NCBI GenBank assembly: GCA_001724265.1
Contig: MEDY01000279.1
Span: forward strand, 1 to 41,020
DNA length: 41,020 bases
Direction of reading: 5' to 3'
Source of the DNA: Rhizaria sp. SCN 62-66
Lineage: Eukaryota; Rhizaria, unplaced
This document shows positions 10,401 to 21,786 of this stretch, one piece after another (the stretch's first letter is position 1; every line of letters starts with the position of its first letter). The position numbers and the translations under genes are program-made. The notes under the pieces are model-generated. The model searched no databases, was not told the origin of the DNA, and saw only the letters and a list, made by a program, of their open reading frames with translations.

Positions 10401-13400
10401 AACTAACAAAGAGGGGCGTGACCACATTCTTGGCTGCCGCGCTCGAGTTGGTCCGAGCGGTGGCATACTGCAGCAATACAGGAATGCGCGTTTGCAGAGA
10501 GGATGAGACATAAAACGTGGGACCACCGGGGACGGAGATGGTCGGCATCGGCATCTCCAGCATCACGACGGTTGTACTCACACTCACCGTGGTATCGTTG
10601 TACCAGGGTTTGACAGTAAGGCGCAAGGTGTAGTTGTACCCCGCGGGGAAGAACGACGCAGGCACGTTGAGCACGGGCATGTACGACGGCGAACTCGTGG
10701 CGCCATAACTCGCTGAGACAACAGTCTGCGCAGTCACCAGCGTGTTAAACGAATTGCGCAGCGTCGTGAGATTCAGCGTCGGCAGAGTGCTCGAGGCAAT
10801 GGCCCACGTATAGTTGAACGCACGGCCACCACCACCGGTGCTGCGGAGCGACGAAACAAGGAAGGCAGCGTCGAGGCCGACCACCGACGGCGTGTCAAGC
10901 AGGGGCACGATGGCAGCGGGCGCGGTGCTCATCGCGACCACGGGCGTCTCTTCTTGGTTGTACATCTCAGCGCGGTCGGCCTCGCCGAGCGTGCGGATGC
11001 GCGCGCCACGAACGGTAATGGTAGTGTTCACGCCTAATGAGAAGTCACGGCCGAGTTTGACACGCAGTGTGCGCGCATTGCGCCACGAGCACGTGGGCGA
11101 CTGTCCGAAGCGGTTGACGGTCGACGTCGGGAAGAAATAGGAGCAAGCGCCGGTGCCACCGGTGGCTGCAGGCTGGTTGGTGTCTTTGTTGAAGATAATT
11201 TGCACCGAGGCCATCGAGTTGGAAAAGCGCGCGACAGTGATCTGCGGGAACGGCGGCTCGCAGATCGCGGGGTCAGTGCAGACCGTGCAAACAGGGCGTG
11301 CCTGCCACCCCGTCGCGGAGCAGCCAAACTGCGCATACGTGAGCTTCGTGTTTTGAATGTAAAAGTGCTGGTTGCATTGCACGCGCGCATAAGAACCAGC
11401 AATCGTGTTGCTGTACGTCACGACGCCGTTGGTGATGTTGGGAGGAACACCGCAGTCGTAAGACGACACGCAAGGGCGCGACGTTGCCGTGCGTTCCTCA
11501 TCCACGGGGAGCCAAATCGCGGACTTCTCATCCGTACCACAGTAGAACTGGATCGGGTTCGTCTGCGACGGGTCGCCGGGGTACGCCGGCAAGGGGTCGA
11601 AGCCCTGTGCACAGCGGCACGTCATTGTCGATTCCTGAATGAACGTCTCGTCCGTCGCCGTGAGCGGAGTATCACCGTACTTGTGCGAGCACGAGTAGGA
11701 CACCCACTGCGGATTATCGCAGCGCGTGGAGCGGCACACCAACGTGTTACTGAAGGTCTCTGTGTCGATACATTCAGCCCATGACGCATCTTCGTTAGCA
11801 ACGTACTGATCGTCGCACTCGACGTAGATAGAAGAACCCTTGTAAACAGTCGTTTCCGTGGGACCCGAGCCCTCACGGATAGCGCGGCCGTTGGCAATCG
11901 TGGGCAGAGTGCACGTGGGCAGCATAGCGCACAACGGGAGCGTGACATTCGTCGACGCAATCCAACCGTTGTCAGTGCACGTGAGATCGTACGTCTGTTG
12001 ACTCTCGATCTTAGCGACATAGGGGTACTCGCAGTAATACATGGCGGTCGTGTTGCGAGAGTACGTGCCGTTGGCGTTAAGTGACGCGGCCTGCTGGTTG
12101 TAAGAGTAACCCACCGAGTCCGACACGTCCGGCTGCAGCGGGTTACACGGCGTCACAGCGCGGCAGAGTGTGCTGTCGAGCACATCAAGATCACCGGTGC
12201 TTGTGTCCAACACTGTGAACACGTTCATCGCGTCGCCGCCGTCGATTCCACTCTTCATCTCCAGCGCGACCGCGTTGGGGTAGAGATTTCCCTTGACGTC
12301 GAGGTGTGAGTCCCCGTCCTCGTTGAGACGCCAGATCATCGTGCCTTCTTCACCGCGCATGCAGTTGAAATAGACAAAAGTCGTCTCCGCACTGCCTGCA
12401 TAGCCGTCAGCGCACGTGCACTCAGCAGTCGACTCGTAGGTCGGCATTGAAATGACCGCGTCATCCAGCCGGTAGGTGCACTGAAAGCCAGCCACCTCGA
12501 TCAGGTCGCAGGACTTCTCCACGCATTCCACGGGAGGCTCGAAGCCCTTGACTGTGCACACGGACGTATCGGTGGACGCGGACGGCTTGTAGTATTCAGC
12601 ACACGTGACACGGATCGTGTCGCCAGTGTAGATAATCTCGAGTCCCGCAGTAGAGGCGGTGGTACCGTACGCGATGTCGGGCAGGTCACACGTCGGCATC
12701 AGCTGGCAGTGCGAGTCGATATTAAACGGACCCGCCGGATCCCAGCCCCAGTTCTGGCACTCGAAGTTCGCCGTGCGCACGTTAGAGTTGATGGGCTCAG
12801 TCGGGTACGCGCAGCCGACCATCGCGGTCGTGCCGACAGGGTACGCACCAGTGCCCGGGCTCGCCGACGCCGTGTACGAGAGCGTTTGATTAAACTCACC
12901 CGACTCGCTGTAGACTTCGAAGTCGAGGCAGGGCACGCGCAGAGCGCAGTCGTTCGCTGCCTGCGACTGCGAGGCTGCTGCCCAGGAGTAGGGCAGCTCG
13001 CCGAGGTCAGAGCAGATATACTGCAGCGGGGACGAGTCGGCAGCGCCGTAGTAGGTGGGCGAGCACGTGCACACGGCGCGGTAGCCGGGGTCGTAGCGCG
13101 TGGTGTTGGCGGCGACAGGCTGGCCGTTGGTGCCCAGATACGAGCACGAGAGCGACTCCTCCGACTTGGGCAGGCACCGGGCCTCGCCGCATGTGACGGT
13201 AGACCACAATCCGTTGGCGGCGCAGGTGGAGGTGCTGATACTGTTGACGGGCAGGTAGCTCGTGTCGCAGGTCACGGTGGCATTGCTGCCGAGTGCGCGG
13301 CCACTGGTGTAGGCCGAGGTGCCGTGGGCCACGACGAGCGAGCCACAGAGCGTGGACACGCACTTGAAGCTGCTGATGTTGTACGTCGAAGAAGCAACCC

Positions 13401-16400
13401 AGGTAAAGACGTTAGTGCTCTGCTGCACGCACGTGAAAGAGAGAGAGTTGGGTGCGTTGCCACTCGGCGACAGTCCAGCATTGCAAGCCGTGGTCGAGAT
13501 CGTACCAGCAGGCAGCAACACCGACACGGGGCTCAGCGTAACACCCGAAGCGTCAGTGTAGACGTAGCCGTAGTTGTCGTCCGTGGGTACGGTTCTCGGG
13601 ATACACGCCGTCTGCGGCTCGCACGACAGCGTCTGGCTCAGCAGGCCCGTCTCGAGACACGTCGCCGTGGCGACGCCGGCGGTGGGCTGGTACTGGGATG
13701 CGCACGTCAGCGTAACCGTCTCGTCGCGGTAGGCCAGCGAGGTCGACGTGACGCCGTTGGTGACAGCAGGCACGCTGCACGAAGGAACGTCCTTGCAGAG
13801 CTGGATGTTGGAGGGCAAAAGTTCGGACCAGTCATTTGCCGAGCACGTCGCGGTCTGCGTCGTGATGGCGCTGTTGATGGGCTCCTGGGGGAACTTGCAC
13901 TTGCGCGTCAGAGCGGTGCCGGATGGGTAGCCGCCAGCGGAATCGACCGACACGGAAATGCCTTGGTACGTGTACACATCATCGTACGCACCTGTAAACG
14001 GAAGGCAGTGCGCGGATTGCGCGTTACAAGTGACGATAGGGTACCACGTGCCGTCTTCCTGGCATGTCGGTTGTTCGTCCGACGAAAGGTTGTAGGTATC
14101 AATGCACGAAAGGAGGACGGTTGAGGTCACTTCCTTGAAAGGGGCGGAGTAGCCGTCGACGATGGCGTAGTCCTGCTCATAGCCAGGGCACTTAGAGGCG
14201 ACGCAATTGAAGGACGTCGGGTCGGTGATGCGCTGATCGGGAGACACCCAAAGAAAGTTCGAGCTGCACGTCGCTGTGAAGTGGTCGGGCAGCAGCACCG
14301 ACGAGGAGGATGTGCCAGTGGGACAAACCACGGACATAGTGGTGCCGACAGGATGCAAGAACGTCGTCGAATTGCTGCTGTACGTCACGGTCGCGCTCGT
14401 GTCAAGTGCGTAACAGTGGGTTTGCGTCACGCACGAGAGGGTGACGTCGAGACCCTTAGAGTCACAGTTCGCGGTTCGAATGGCGTTGGTCTGTTCATAG
14501 CCGATGGGGCAGAAGATGTCGACGGAACCACCATACCAGACCTGAGACGGCACGTAGTCGCCAATGCCGTCGAGCGAGGGCAGAGTGCATTCGCCGCGGT
14601 ACACGCAGAAGTTTTCAACGTCAAACTCGGTGTCCTTCCAGCCGTACTTCTCGCAAGTCGTCGTGCGCGACGGCACCGATGCGTTGGCGGGCTGAAACGG
14701 GTACGAGTCGCATCGACGCGTCACAACAGTGCCAACGGGCAGCACAGCGCCCTCAACGGGGTTGTAAACGGTGCCGTTGTACGTATACACGACGTCAATG
14801 ACGTTCTCGGAGAATTGCTCGCACGACATCGTGGGCTGACAGAAGGCGTCGGCGTTGAACTCCTGCCACTGCCCGACTGAGTTGTTCTCAGACTCGCAGG
14901 TGGTCGTAAACGTCTGGTCATTTGTGATGGGCCACCATTCGTTCGCGGCGTTGCAGGCACACGTCGCCAGAGTCGCCGGTGCGTACAGTCCCTGGCTCGC
15001 CGTAGTAGCGTACGAGCACACCAGCGATTCGAACGTGATTGGCTCGCAGTACGTGCGCACGCACTCATACGTCGGGTCCCAGGCGTGTGTCTCAACCGTG
15101 CACTCATGCTCAGTCTCGATACCGCTGTAGGCCGCATTGCACGTGATAGTCGCGACACCGGTGTCGAACTTGCCCAGCTCGTCGTACGCCACAGTACCCG
15201 TCTCACCAAGCATGATCGATGGACAGTCGGTGGCCTCGCACGCAAAAGAGACGTTGGTGATAAGGGTGTTGGGTGCAACGACTTGCCAGTCATAGTTATC
15301 GACAGCATCCTTAACGCACCTGAGCTGAATCAAATCGGGGTACGACTTGATACCAGAGAGACCTGAAGCACACTCAAGCGTAGTAACTGCGTCAACGGAA
15401 TAAATAGGACCGGTCAGTGGTGCGTTTGTTTCGCCGTCAAGAATCGTGATTGTAAACGACTCATCTGGATCGATAGGGTCACGGCAACCTGACTGAGTGA
15501 CGCAGGCAGGCGCAACCTCGAAAGACCCAGTCCCAGTACACATGACCTTAGAGAGGCCATCACGGGGCTCCTAGCCGTCGCCACAGGTATACGTCAAAAA
15601 GTCGTCCTCGACAACTTCCTGACCAACATTAGGGACAGACGTGACGGCGTAAGCGAGGTCGATCGGCACGATGCACTTCGCGCGCGCGACGCATATAGGT
15701 GTCGTGAACGTGGAGGCACCGTTGAACAAACCAGTCTCAGGATCACACACGGCCTCCGGAGCCGACTGTGCGGTCATTTTTCCAGTCGCAGTGCACACCA
15801 TGCGCACATGAACATTCGGGAAGTACAAAGTGGTCTGATCGTCAATCAAATCCTTTGTAACTTCAGATTGGTCCGTGTCGTCGATGCGGAAGTACGTGAG
15901 TGCGTGCAGGCCGTCGGTGGACGGGTAGCTACCCGTGGTCACGGCGTTACACTGGTGCACAACGCAGGGCTGCGCGGGGAGCGATACATCCCAGCCCGAC
16001 GCCGTGCACTTAGCCACGGAAGGCAGGCCGGTGACGAGGCCTGTGCCGGCCGCGCAGGAGAGTGCGAGTGTGGTGTCGACGAGGTTGTGCGTGGCGTTGG
16101 CAGCATCGTAAGCGACGCCGTTGACAGTGGCGATCACAACTTCGGCCCAGGGGAATGCGTCACAGTTGGTATTCTGACACGGCGTCGGATCGGCCGCGAT
16201 TGTGCCAGCCGTGCAGTAGCTGAAAGTGATGGGCGAAGAGACCTCAGGGTCAAGAACGGCGTTGCCTGTGCACGCGCACTCATAGCCGTGGCCCTCATAG
16301 AAGGTGACGGTCTGACTAGTGATGTCTTGGACAACCTGCGAAATGACGCACACGCCGTTGGTAATCTTGGGCAGCGCGGGGGCTGTGCACGCTGGAATGA

Positions 16401-19400
16401 GAACGCACTCGAATTGGTCTTGAACAGCCATTCCATTCATTTCCACTCCGGTACATTTGAAGACGCCGGTGGTAGAGCTCGCCCGCGGTTCGTACCCCGG
16501 CATACACTTGACATTCAGGGACTCACCGATCTCCATGTGGTAGTCGTTATTCGCGTCGAAGATTACGGTGCCGTTTGAGGTACCTGTGACTTGGAAGTGA
16601 AAGCTCTCGAGGAGCGCGGTCGTCACCGTACAGTAGTCCGAGTTGTCATCACACTCGGCGAGCGGATTCTCCATTAACCCACCAACCCATGCGTACGCTC
16701 CGTCGCAAGTAGCGGTAAAAAAGTCTGGATCTTCCATTTCCATGCGCTCCATCCACGTCGGACACATGAGCTCAACAACGGTGTTCTAGGCGTGGAAGCC
16801 CGCGAATGATGCGTTGGGATTGTACGTGTACAAAGCATCCACGGCGACAGGGAACGCTGCACAGCCGTTGACAACGCAGTTCGGGATGTTCTCCCAGCCG
16901 TCAGCGCCGCAAGTGAGAGTCTGATCACCGTTCGGGTCCGCGGTGACCATGCTGTTAGACACGCACGTGGCCACGCCTGTGGCGCCAACCTCAATGTAGC
17001 GCGCAGTCTCGTGGCTAACATTGTTCCACACGACAGTGAAGAGATCGAGCGCGAGATCGCTGCGACTGCACTTGGTACACTGCAGCTCGTTGCCTGTGAT
17101 CGTGCCGGTGTCGCTGTCGCAGACGAGCGTGCCCGTGTTGTCAACCGGGTACGAGCCCACGGGGCACTCCTGCACGCCGAGCGCGTCAACCGGCCACGGC
17201 GCATCCGAGGCGTTAGGAGGGTACGTAAAAGGAATAGTATCCGTAGTGGCCGTGAAGGCCGGGCACGAATCGGTGGCACAGCCGCCGATGATCTTGCCCT
17301 TCGTCGTGCAGTACACGGACACGTCGCCAGTGCCGCTCTCGTTCGGGTTGAAGGGGACGGAGCCGTCAGCACAAGACAAACCAGAGTAGGTCACACCATG
17401 TTCAAGAATGTTGGCAAACTTAGTGTTCTTGGGGATAGCAGAGTTAGCGGCGAGGTTCAAGCCCGAGGGGTAGCCGTCACGCAAATCACAAAGATATGCG
17501 GCGTCCTGACACTCAGAGAGCGAGAATGCGGGCGTCGTCGACCCAGGCACGGAGTCACCAGCTTTGTACCAGTCCCCGTTGAGACAGACCACTTGGCCAA
17601 CAGAGAGGCCACCGTCGAGGCATGCGACGTTCGACACCTCGCCGTGGTTGCGCGACACGACCATGAGCTCGGAGGCCGCGGCGTCAGCGTTGATGAGACT
17701 CGGCAAGGAGCCCGAGCAGGGCATGTATGCGGGCATGGTGAAGTCGTTGAGAGGCAGTATAAGCGTAACACCACCAACCACGAACGAGATCCAAGGCCGC
17801 ACGACAGAGCCACGACGGAAGGTCATGTCAAAGTCAAAAGTGGTCGAGCTCGAGAACACCGCGGCTGTTTGTTTGACCATGTTGGTAAGATAGAAATCGT
17901 AGGGGCCATTCAGTGTCGCCGTGATCAAAGCGCTGGCAAATGAAGTGGGCAAGTCGTCAGAGTACGAGTCCGACAGCTCAACGGTCATGCCCACCAGCCC
18001 CAACGGATACGAGAACAGCAGCGGGGCCGTAACGATGGGCACACGATACTTCATCGGAGGCAGCCGTGCGAACGAGCGGGACTGGAAGTTATCTTGGAAA
18101 GATTCGAGCACGACGAACGTGTCAAGCGTTGGCGCACGCTTTAGCGGAGGGAGAGTGCATTGAATGGTGAATGTGGACCATGAGTCAGTATGGATTTGAT
18201 TGAACATGGTGGAGCCTGGGACTTCGAAATTTCCACTAACAATGTTCCCGTCTGGAGAACTGAACATGGGATTGAAAGGCATCGAGTTAGAGTCATCGAC
18301 GGCATTCCAACGAGTGTCAAATGATACGTCACATGACACCTCAAAATCTATAATGGCTTCCGGCTCGGAGTTGACCATAAACGTGTCCTTATAGACATCC
18401 GGTAGCGTGATGATGAACGTGAGATCGCCAGATGTGTGATGGAACATCGGAAGCGTGAGAGTGAGTTTGTTCTGGACATAGTCTGAAGATGTGGCCACAT
18501 ACGGACCAGCAACAGGATGTAACATCGCGGTCGTCATCGGCGGCTCCACAGTAACTCCCTGATCCTCCGACTTGCCAATCGGGTAATAGAAACTCTCAGC
18601 AGCGACGAATGCGTCCATGGCGCCGTCGCTGTACTGCATCTGCAAGGCGAACGAGCTTGCATTGGTCGGGTACACGTAGCCGGTTCCGGTGAACTTAATG
18701 ACAAAGGTAAACGCAAACACGTTCTCCAGCTCCTCGAACGGTGCGAAAAGCGCGCCAGCGCATGCGAGAGTGTGCGAGCCTGCATCGTCGAGCCAAGGTC
18801 CGGGGACCTCGACCGTCAGCGGTTCCGTCGAGCCATCCGTATGGTGGAGAAACACCACGGAGTCGGGCGCGTACAGCCCTTGGTACACGAGCTTCATGCC
18901 GCTAAAACCGTTCGTGGCGACGTCGAAGGCAGTCTTGAGATTTGTGCGGAACATGATAGAAATCGCAACCGTGTGCGTCGTGTCGGTGTGCTGGACGTAG
19001 TGCGGCACCAGAGTGACTTCCGGCATCAGTGGCGCTGGCGTGATGTCAATCCCCGTGGGATTGTCGTCGCGTACCAGGGTGTAGGTCGCGGTCTCCATCG
19101 TCGCAGTTGGGCCGTCGATCTCGTTGGGGTTGGGGTACTCGGCCGAGATGCACACAACGTAGAAGAGCTCGTTATGGAGGTCCAACGGCATGGCGTCGAC
19201 GACATACGAGTAGGCCGTGCTCGTCGTCGTTGGCGTGGCGGTGGCTGTATTGTCCTGCGAGACCGCACCGGTGACAGTGCACGTCAGCTGCTGCCCCTCC
19301 GTGTCCTGCGTGAAGGACGACGGGGACGAGACCGTGAGGGGGTACGCAGTGGCGTCGAAAACCTTCGAGTCGAGTACGAGAACGTCGTAGTCAAGGCTTT

Positions 19401-21210
19401 CAATGCGCTGGCGAGCGAACACCGGCTTAGTTAGCAATACTGGATCGGCCGCAGCTGGGTCGTAAGCACGCACCCACGCGGAGTCGGCAGCGAAGCCGGT
19501 CTGGACCGAGAAGGGCAGGGCGTCCGAAGACGCGGGCACGAACGTCATCGTAAAAGCGGCCACCACTGTGGGCGGCGAGGTCGCGAAAGAGCATGCGACG
19601 ACGACGGGCAGGGAGTTGTACAGCGGAATGTCAAAATAAAGACCGCCTACGTCGTAAGTAACCGGGGTTTGGTTGTTAGGGCTCAGCGGAGACTGGTACT
19701 GGCAGGAAAAGCCATAGAGACCACCACCCGAAATATCCTGGTCCACAAACGCGTACACGCGTTCCACTATGCCGTCACCCTGCAGAACGAACTGCAGTCC
19801 CTCGTTCAAAGAGCCCATATCGCGCACAAACAGGTCACTGATGTACCGAATGCCGGTGGGCATAACGGCCACGGGGACCCCAGACATCATCACATAATCA
19901 TTGAATGGCGATGCATATCCCTTGTTGGTCTCGATATAGAGCGGCGTTGTGTGCATAACTGTACCACGGTCGTCAGCGGACACTTGGCTCGTGAAAGAGC
20001 AGTCAGCGATTATGATGGCGCGCGGCGTCGACGACACAAAGCGGCCTGCGGGGGCGTTAGGATAGCCCGCACGCGCGCCGGGCACGGTGAAGACGCAGCC
20101 CTCTGTATTCTGAAAAAAGACCGAGAACGTGGGCTGCTCCACTGCATCTGGCTCAACAGGGCTATAATCGTTGCTGAAAGCGAAAAAGTAACGGGCGCGG
20201 GTCAGCCCACCGATGTTGTAGAGGTAGAGCTCGTAGCCGCCCGTCTGGTCGAAGGCGATGATGGGGTTCACCATCGGCGCGACGACAAGCGCGGTCGCGA
20301 TCGCCGGGTGGCCCTGGAGAATAGGATAGAACAGAGTTGCAGTGACGGTGTGAGATGAGCAAGCGGGTTTTGCGGGAGTCAAGGTGGCGGTGAAACAAAG
20401 GCGACTAAACGAAACAACAGATAAAGCGGTGCTGTGTCCAACTCCTGTTCATGACCAGGAAGTATATGCTGACATACCGTGAGAGCCGCGACAAAGATGC
20501 TGGGCGGGAGGAAGGCGATGTCCATCGATAACAGCACGCCTTCAGGAAAGTACTCCATCCAGTTTGAAATACGGGTAAGAATCATCGTCACAGTCCACGT
20601 CGACGGGTCGTTGCACTCTTGCTCGCTCGACACAGCAAAGAGGTCTGCCATGGCTACCTAGGTACGGAGCGAACCCTGGCCAGAGAGAGTCAACTCCTGC
20701 GTGGAGTTGATTGCAGTGCAGCGGGTGAAGGTGAGAGCCACATCGACATCGAAAATCGTACTACCGACAACGCCACCAACGTTGACCACGAGGTCGCCTG
20801 TTGCGGTGGGAACATCAGCCCATGAGGCCGGGTAGGGGTAGGCAGCGGAGAAGCCTTTGAGCTTGATTTTGAAGCTACCAACTGAGTCGCTCGACTCATA
20901 GACCAAGCTGCTGGTCTCTGTGCCCATCAATACAGGCGACAGTGATACCTGAGAGGAGCCCGCAACTGTGGAAGCAATTGTGCATGGTTATATACATGAC
21001 AAACCAACAGCACGGGGGTGAATGAACAGTCGATGGAGGGAAGATGTGAACACGAGGGCAGTTTAAAGTGAAGCAGCTCACGGCGGAAGATCTCGTGGAA
21101 GATAATAAACGCATAGCGAGTCGTAAGAATGTCAGGTAGATGAGAAGAGACGTACCAAAAGCTACACATAGCGCTAGCACCGTGACAAAGAGTCTGTGGA
21201 GACCCAACAT
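4459..21210 (-). CDS. Giant polycystin-1-like receptor: CCP array, REJ-like region, GPS, 5 TM, no channel (3 exons)
   Basis: Exons 21210-21156, 20965-20478 and 20313-4459 join in phases 1 and 0 into 5,466 codons ending in TAA. Residues 1-~22 are a signal peptide beginning MLGLHRLFVTVLALC. Residues ~23-1040 are an extracellular region of no known family. Residues ~1040-3200 hold about thirty Sushi/CCP-like four-Cys modules. A REJ-like region (~3300-3950) precedes a GPS (~4413-4456) ending in CSCTHLTMF, with the HLT autoproteolysis tripeptide intact. Hydrophobic segments at ~4488-4510, 4582-4602, 4609-4636, 4751-4774 and 4797-4824 match TM1-TM5 of polycystin-1, including a VNAMFYG motif in TM2. 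The PLAT domain between TM1 and TM2 and the C-terminal six-pass channel are absent. A charged coiled coil (~4830-4906) and a disordered Ala/Gln-rich tail end the protein. Adhesion or ligand sensing is inferred. Three in-frame TAG codons (residues 121, 1357, 1762) interrupt the frame, so the gene is recoded, spliced unusually at the first, or broken. Confidence 0.8.
7488..7625 (-). other. GPS autoproteolysis motif coding segment
   Basis: The segment encodes a GPS motif with Cys-x-x-Trp at the start, a second Cys, and the terminal C-S-C-T-H-L-T. In adhesion GPCRs and polycystin-1 the chain is cut between Leu and Thr of this tripeptide and both halves stay associated. All key residues are present, so cleavage is expected. 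The first membrane segment follows about 35 residues later. Confidence 0.85.
11270..14830 (-). repeat. Higher-order A-B-C repeat of CCP-like modules in the ectodomain
   Basis: Across residues ~2010-3196 the modules fall into three types in a regular order. Type A has a Tyr-rich start (VYTY, YSYN), a P-V-G-T box before Cys2, and often a P-x-x-P-N-S box. Type B begins C-x-L/V-P with Y-x-G/D-x-T before Cys2 and Y-x-P after it. Type C has S-C-S-Y or C-T-Y and a C-x-C pair followed by G-Y/F. The order is A-B pairs, then A-B-C triplets, which points to duplication of multi-module blocks. Sequence divergence is high, so the duplications are old. Confidence 0.7.
15571..15573 (-). other. In-frame TAG codon 3 (residue 1762)
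   Basis: The frame reads YTCGDG-TAG-EPRDG, between cysteines 2 and 3 of a CCP module. The module a little upstream has CMPGYEPR at the same place, so TAG occupies the position of Tyr and differs from a Tyr codon by one base. No intron can remove it without losing the second cysteine. Confidence 0.88.
16786..16788 (-). other. In-frame TAG codon 2 (residue 1357)
   Basis: The frame reads AGFHA-TAG-NTVVELMC within one CCP module, between its first and second cysteines. All four cysteines and the YTY motif typical of this module type are present around it. No phase-compatible GT-AG intron removes the TAG without destroying the module. Confidence 0.85.
20314..20477 (-). other. Intron 2 of the polycystin-1-like gene (164 bp)
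   Basis: The donor GTATGT follows codon ACG in phase 0. The acceptor is CTCCAG after a pyrimidine-rich tract (TTCTATCCTATTCTCCAG), also phase 0. Splicing joins FVAALT to GHPAIATAL and removes a stop in the unspliced frame. Another AG at TTTAG farther upstream was rejected because its phase does not match. Confidence 0.8.
20658..20660 (-). other. In-frame TAG codon 1 (residue 121)
   Basis: The frame reads LRT-TAG-VAMADL with no shift on either side. This case has an alternative: a phase-1 intron at 20540-20665 (donor GTACCT, acceptor TTCCTGAAG, 126 bp) would remove the TAG. The segment it would delete looks protein-like (TWTVTMILTRISNWM), so I cannot decide between them. Confidence 0.6.
20966..21155 (-). 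other. Intron 1 of the polycystin-1-like gene (190 bp)
   Basis: The donor GTACGT follows the signal-peptide exon in phase 1, and the acceptor TTCCACAG precedes TTGCGGGC. Splicing makes a Val codon and continues the signal peptide into AGSSQVSLSPV. The intron is AT-richer than its exons and carries in-frame stops. Confidence 0.85.
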
Positions 21211-21786
21211 GGCACCGATTGTGTGTCAACAAGGCTTCTGCAAAGGGGGGTTGAGGCCAATCAAACTAGGATGCACACTGGGGTCAAGACAGACAATAGG
21301 AAATGTGTGAGACAAAAGGTACACCAGAGGCAACAGATGTTTCATAACAGGACGCAAAGCAAGATCAACAAACGACGGCAAAGGCACCATAATTGCTCTA
21401 AGAAGGAGCCTCTCCTCTTCTTCAACCAGCGTGCTTTGCTTGACCAGGACCGAAAAAAGAGCAAGATTGAAAAGATCGTACCAGTAGTGTAATAATAATG
21501 TGTATACATAGCACGTTTATTATATCCACACTTTAACAGTATGGAGAGATAATAAACACAATTGTGTAATTTATTCAACAACGGATGACCCTAGATTGAA
21601 CGAGGAACCTACTTGAACATCTCATTAAGACTCGTTGTTCAAACGGCTTCTGTCCATTTGGTGATCTCTACACGAGAGAGATGTTCAGGAAATCAAGTGG
21701 CGCAGGACACTCATGCGTTAGCTCTCTCACTGTGCCGTAAATCGCTCACATACATCTTTCTTGCGAGTTCGTGACAAGAGCTCGAC
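21211..21786. other. AT-rich intergenic region, promoter of the receptor gene and 3' flank of the polyQ gene
   Basis: This 576-bp spacer separates two tandem minus-strand genes. A minus-strand AATAAA (plus TTTATT at 21570-21575, another at 21516-21521) lies about 210-270 bases past the polyQ gene's stop and may end that transcript. A 10-bp inverted repeat (21614-21623 with 21678-21687) lies between stop and signal. No other structure was seen. Confidence 0.5.

Noticed and set aside
12709-14124. Plus-strand frame of 471 codons inside the receptor gene
   Set aside because: Antisense shadow; the minus-strand frame carries regularly spaced CCP cysteines here.
15571-16788. Introns as the explanation of TAG codons 2 and 3
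   Set aside because: The TAG-containing CTAG could be an acceptor, but phase-0 donors upstream would delete conserved CCP residues, the nearby GTAC/GTAT sites are in the wrong phase, and no pyrimidine tract is present.
4459-21210. Three or four separate genes divided at the TAG codons
   Set aside because: The breaks fall within single CCP modules, there is no AT-rich spacer or promoter between pieces, and the pieces after the first lack signal peptides.
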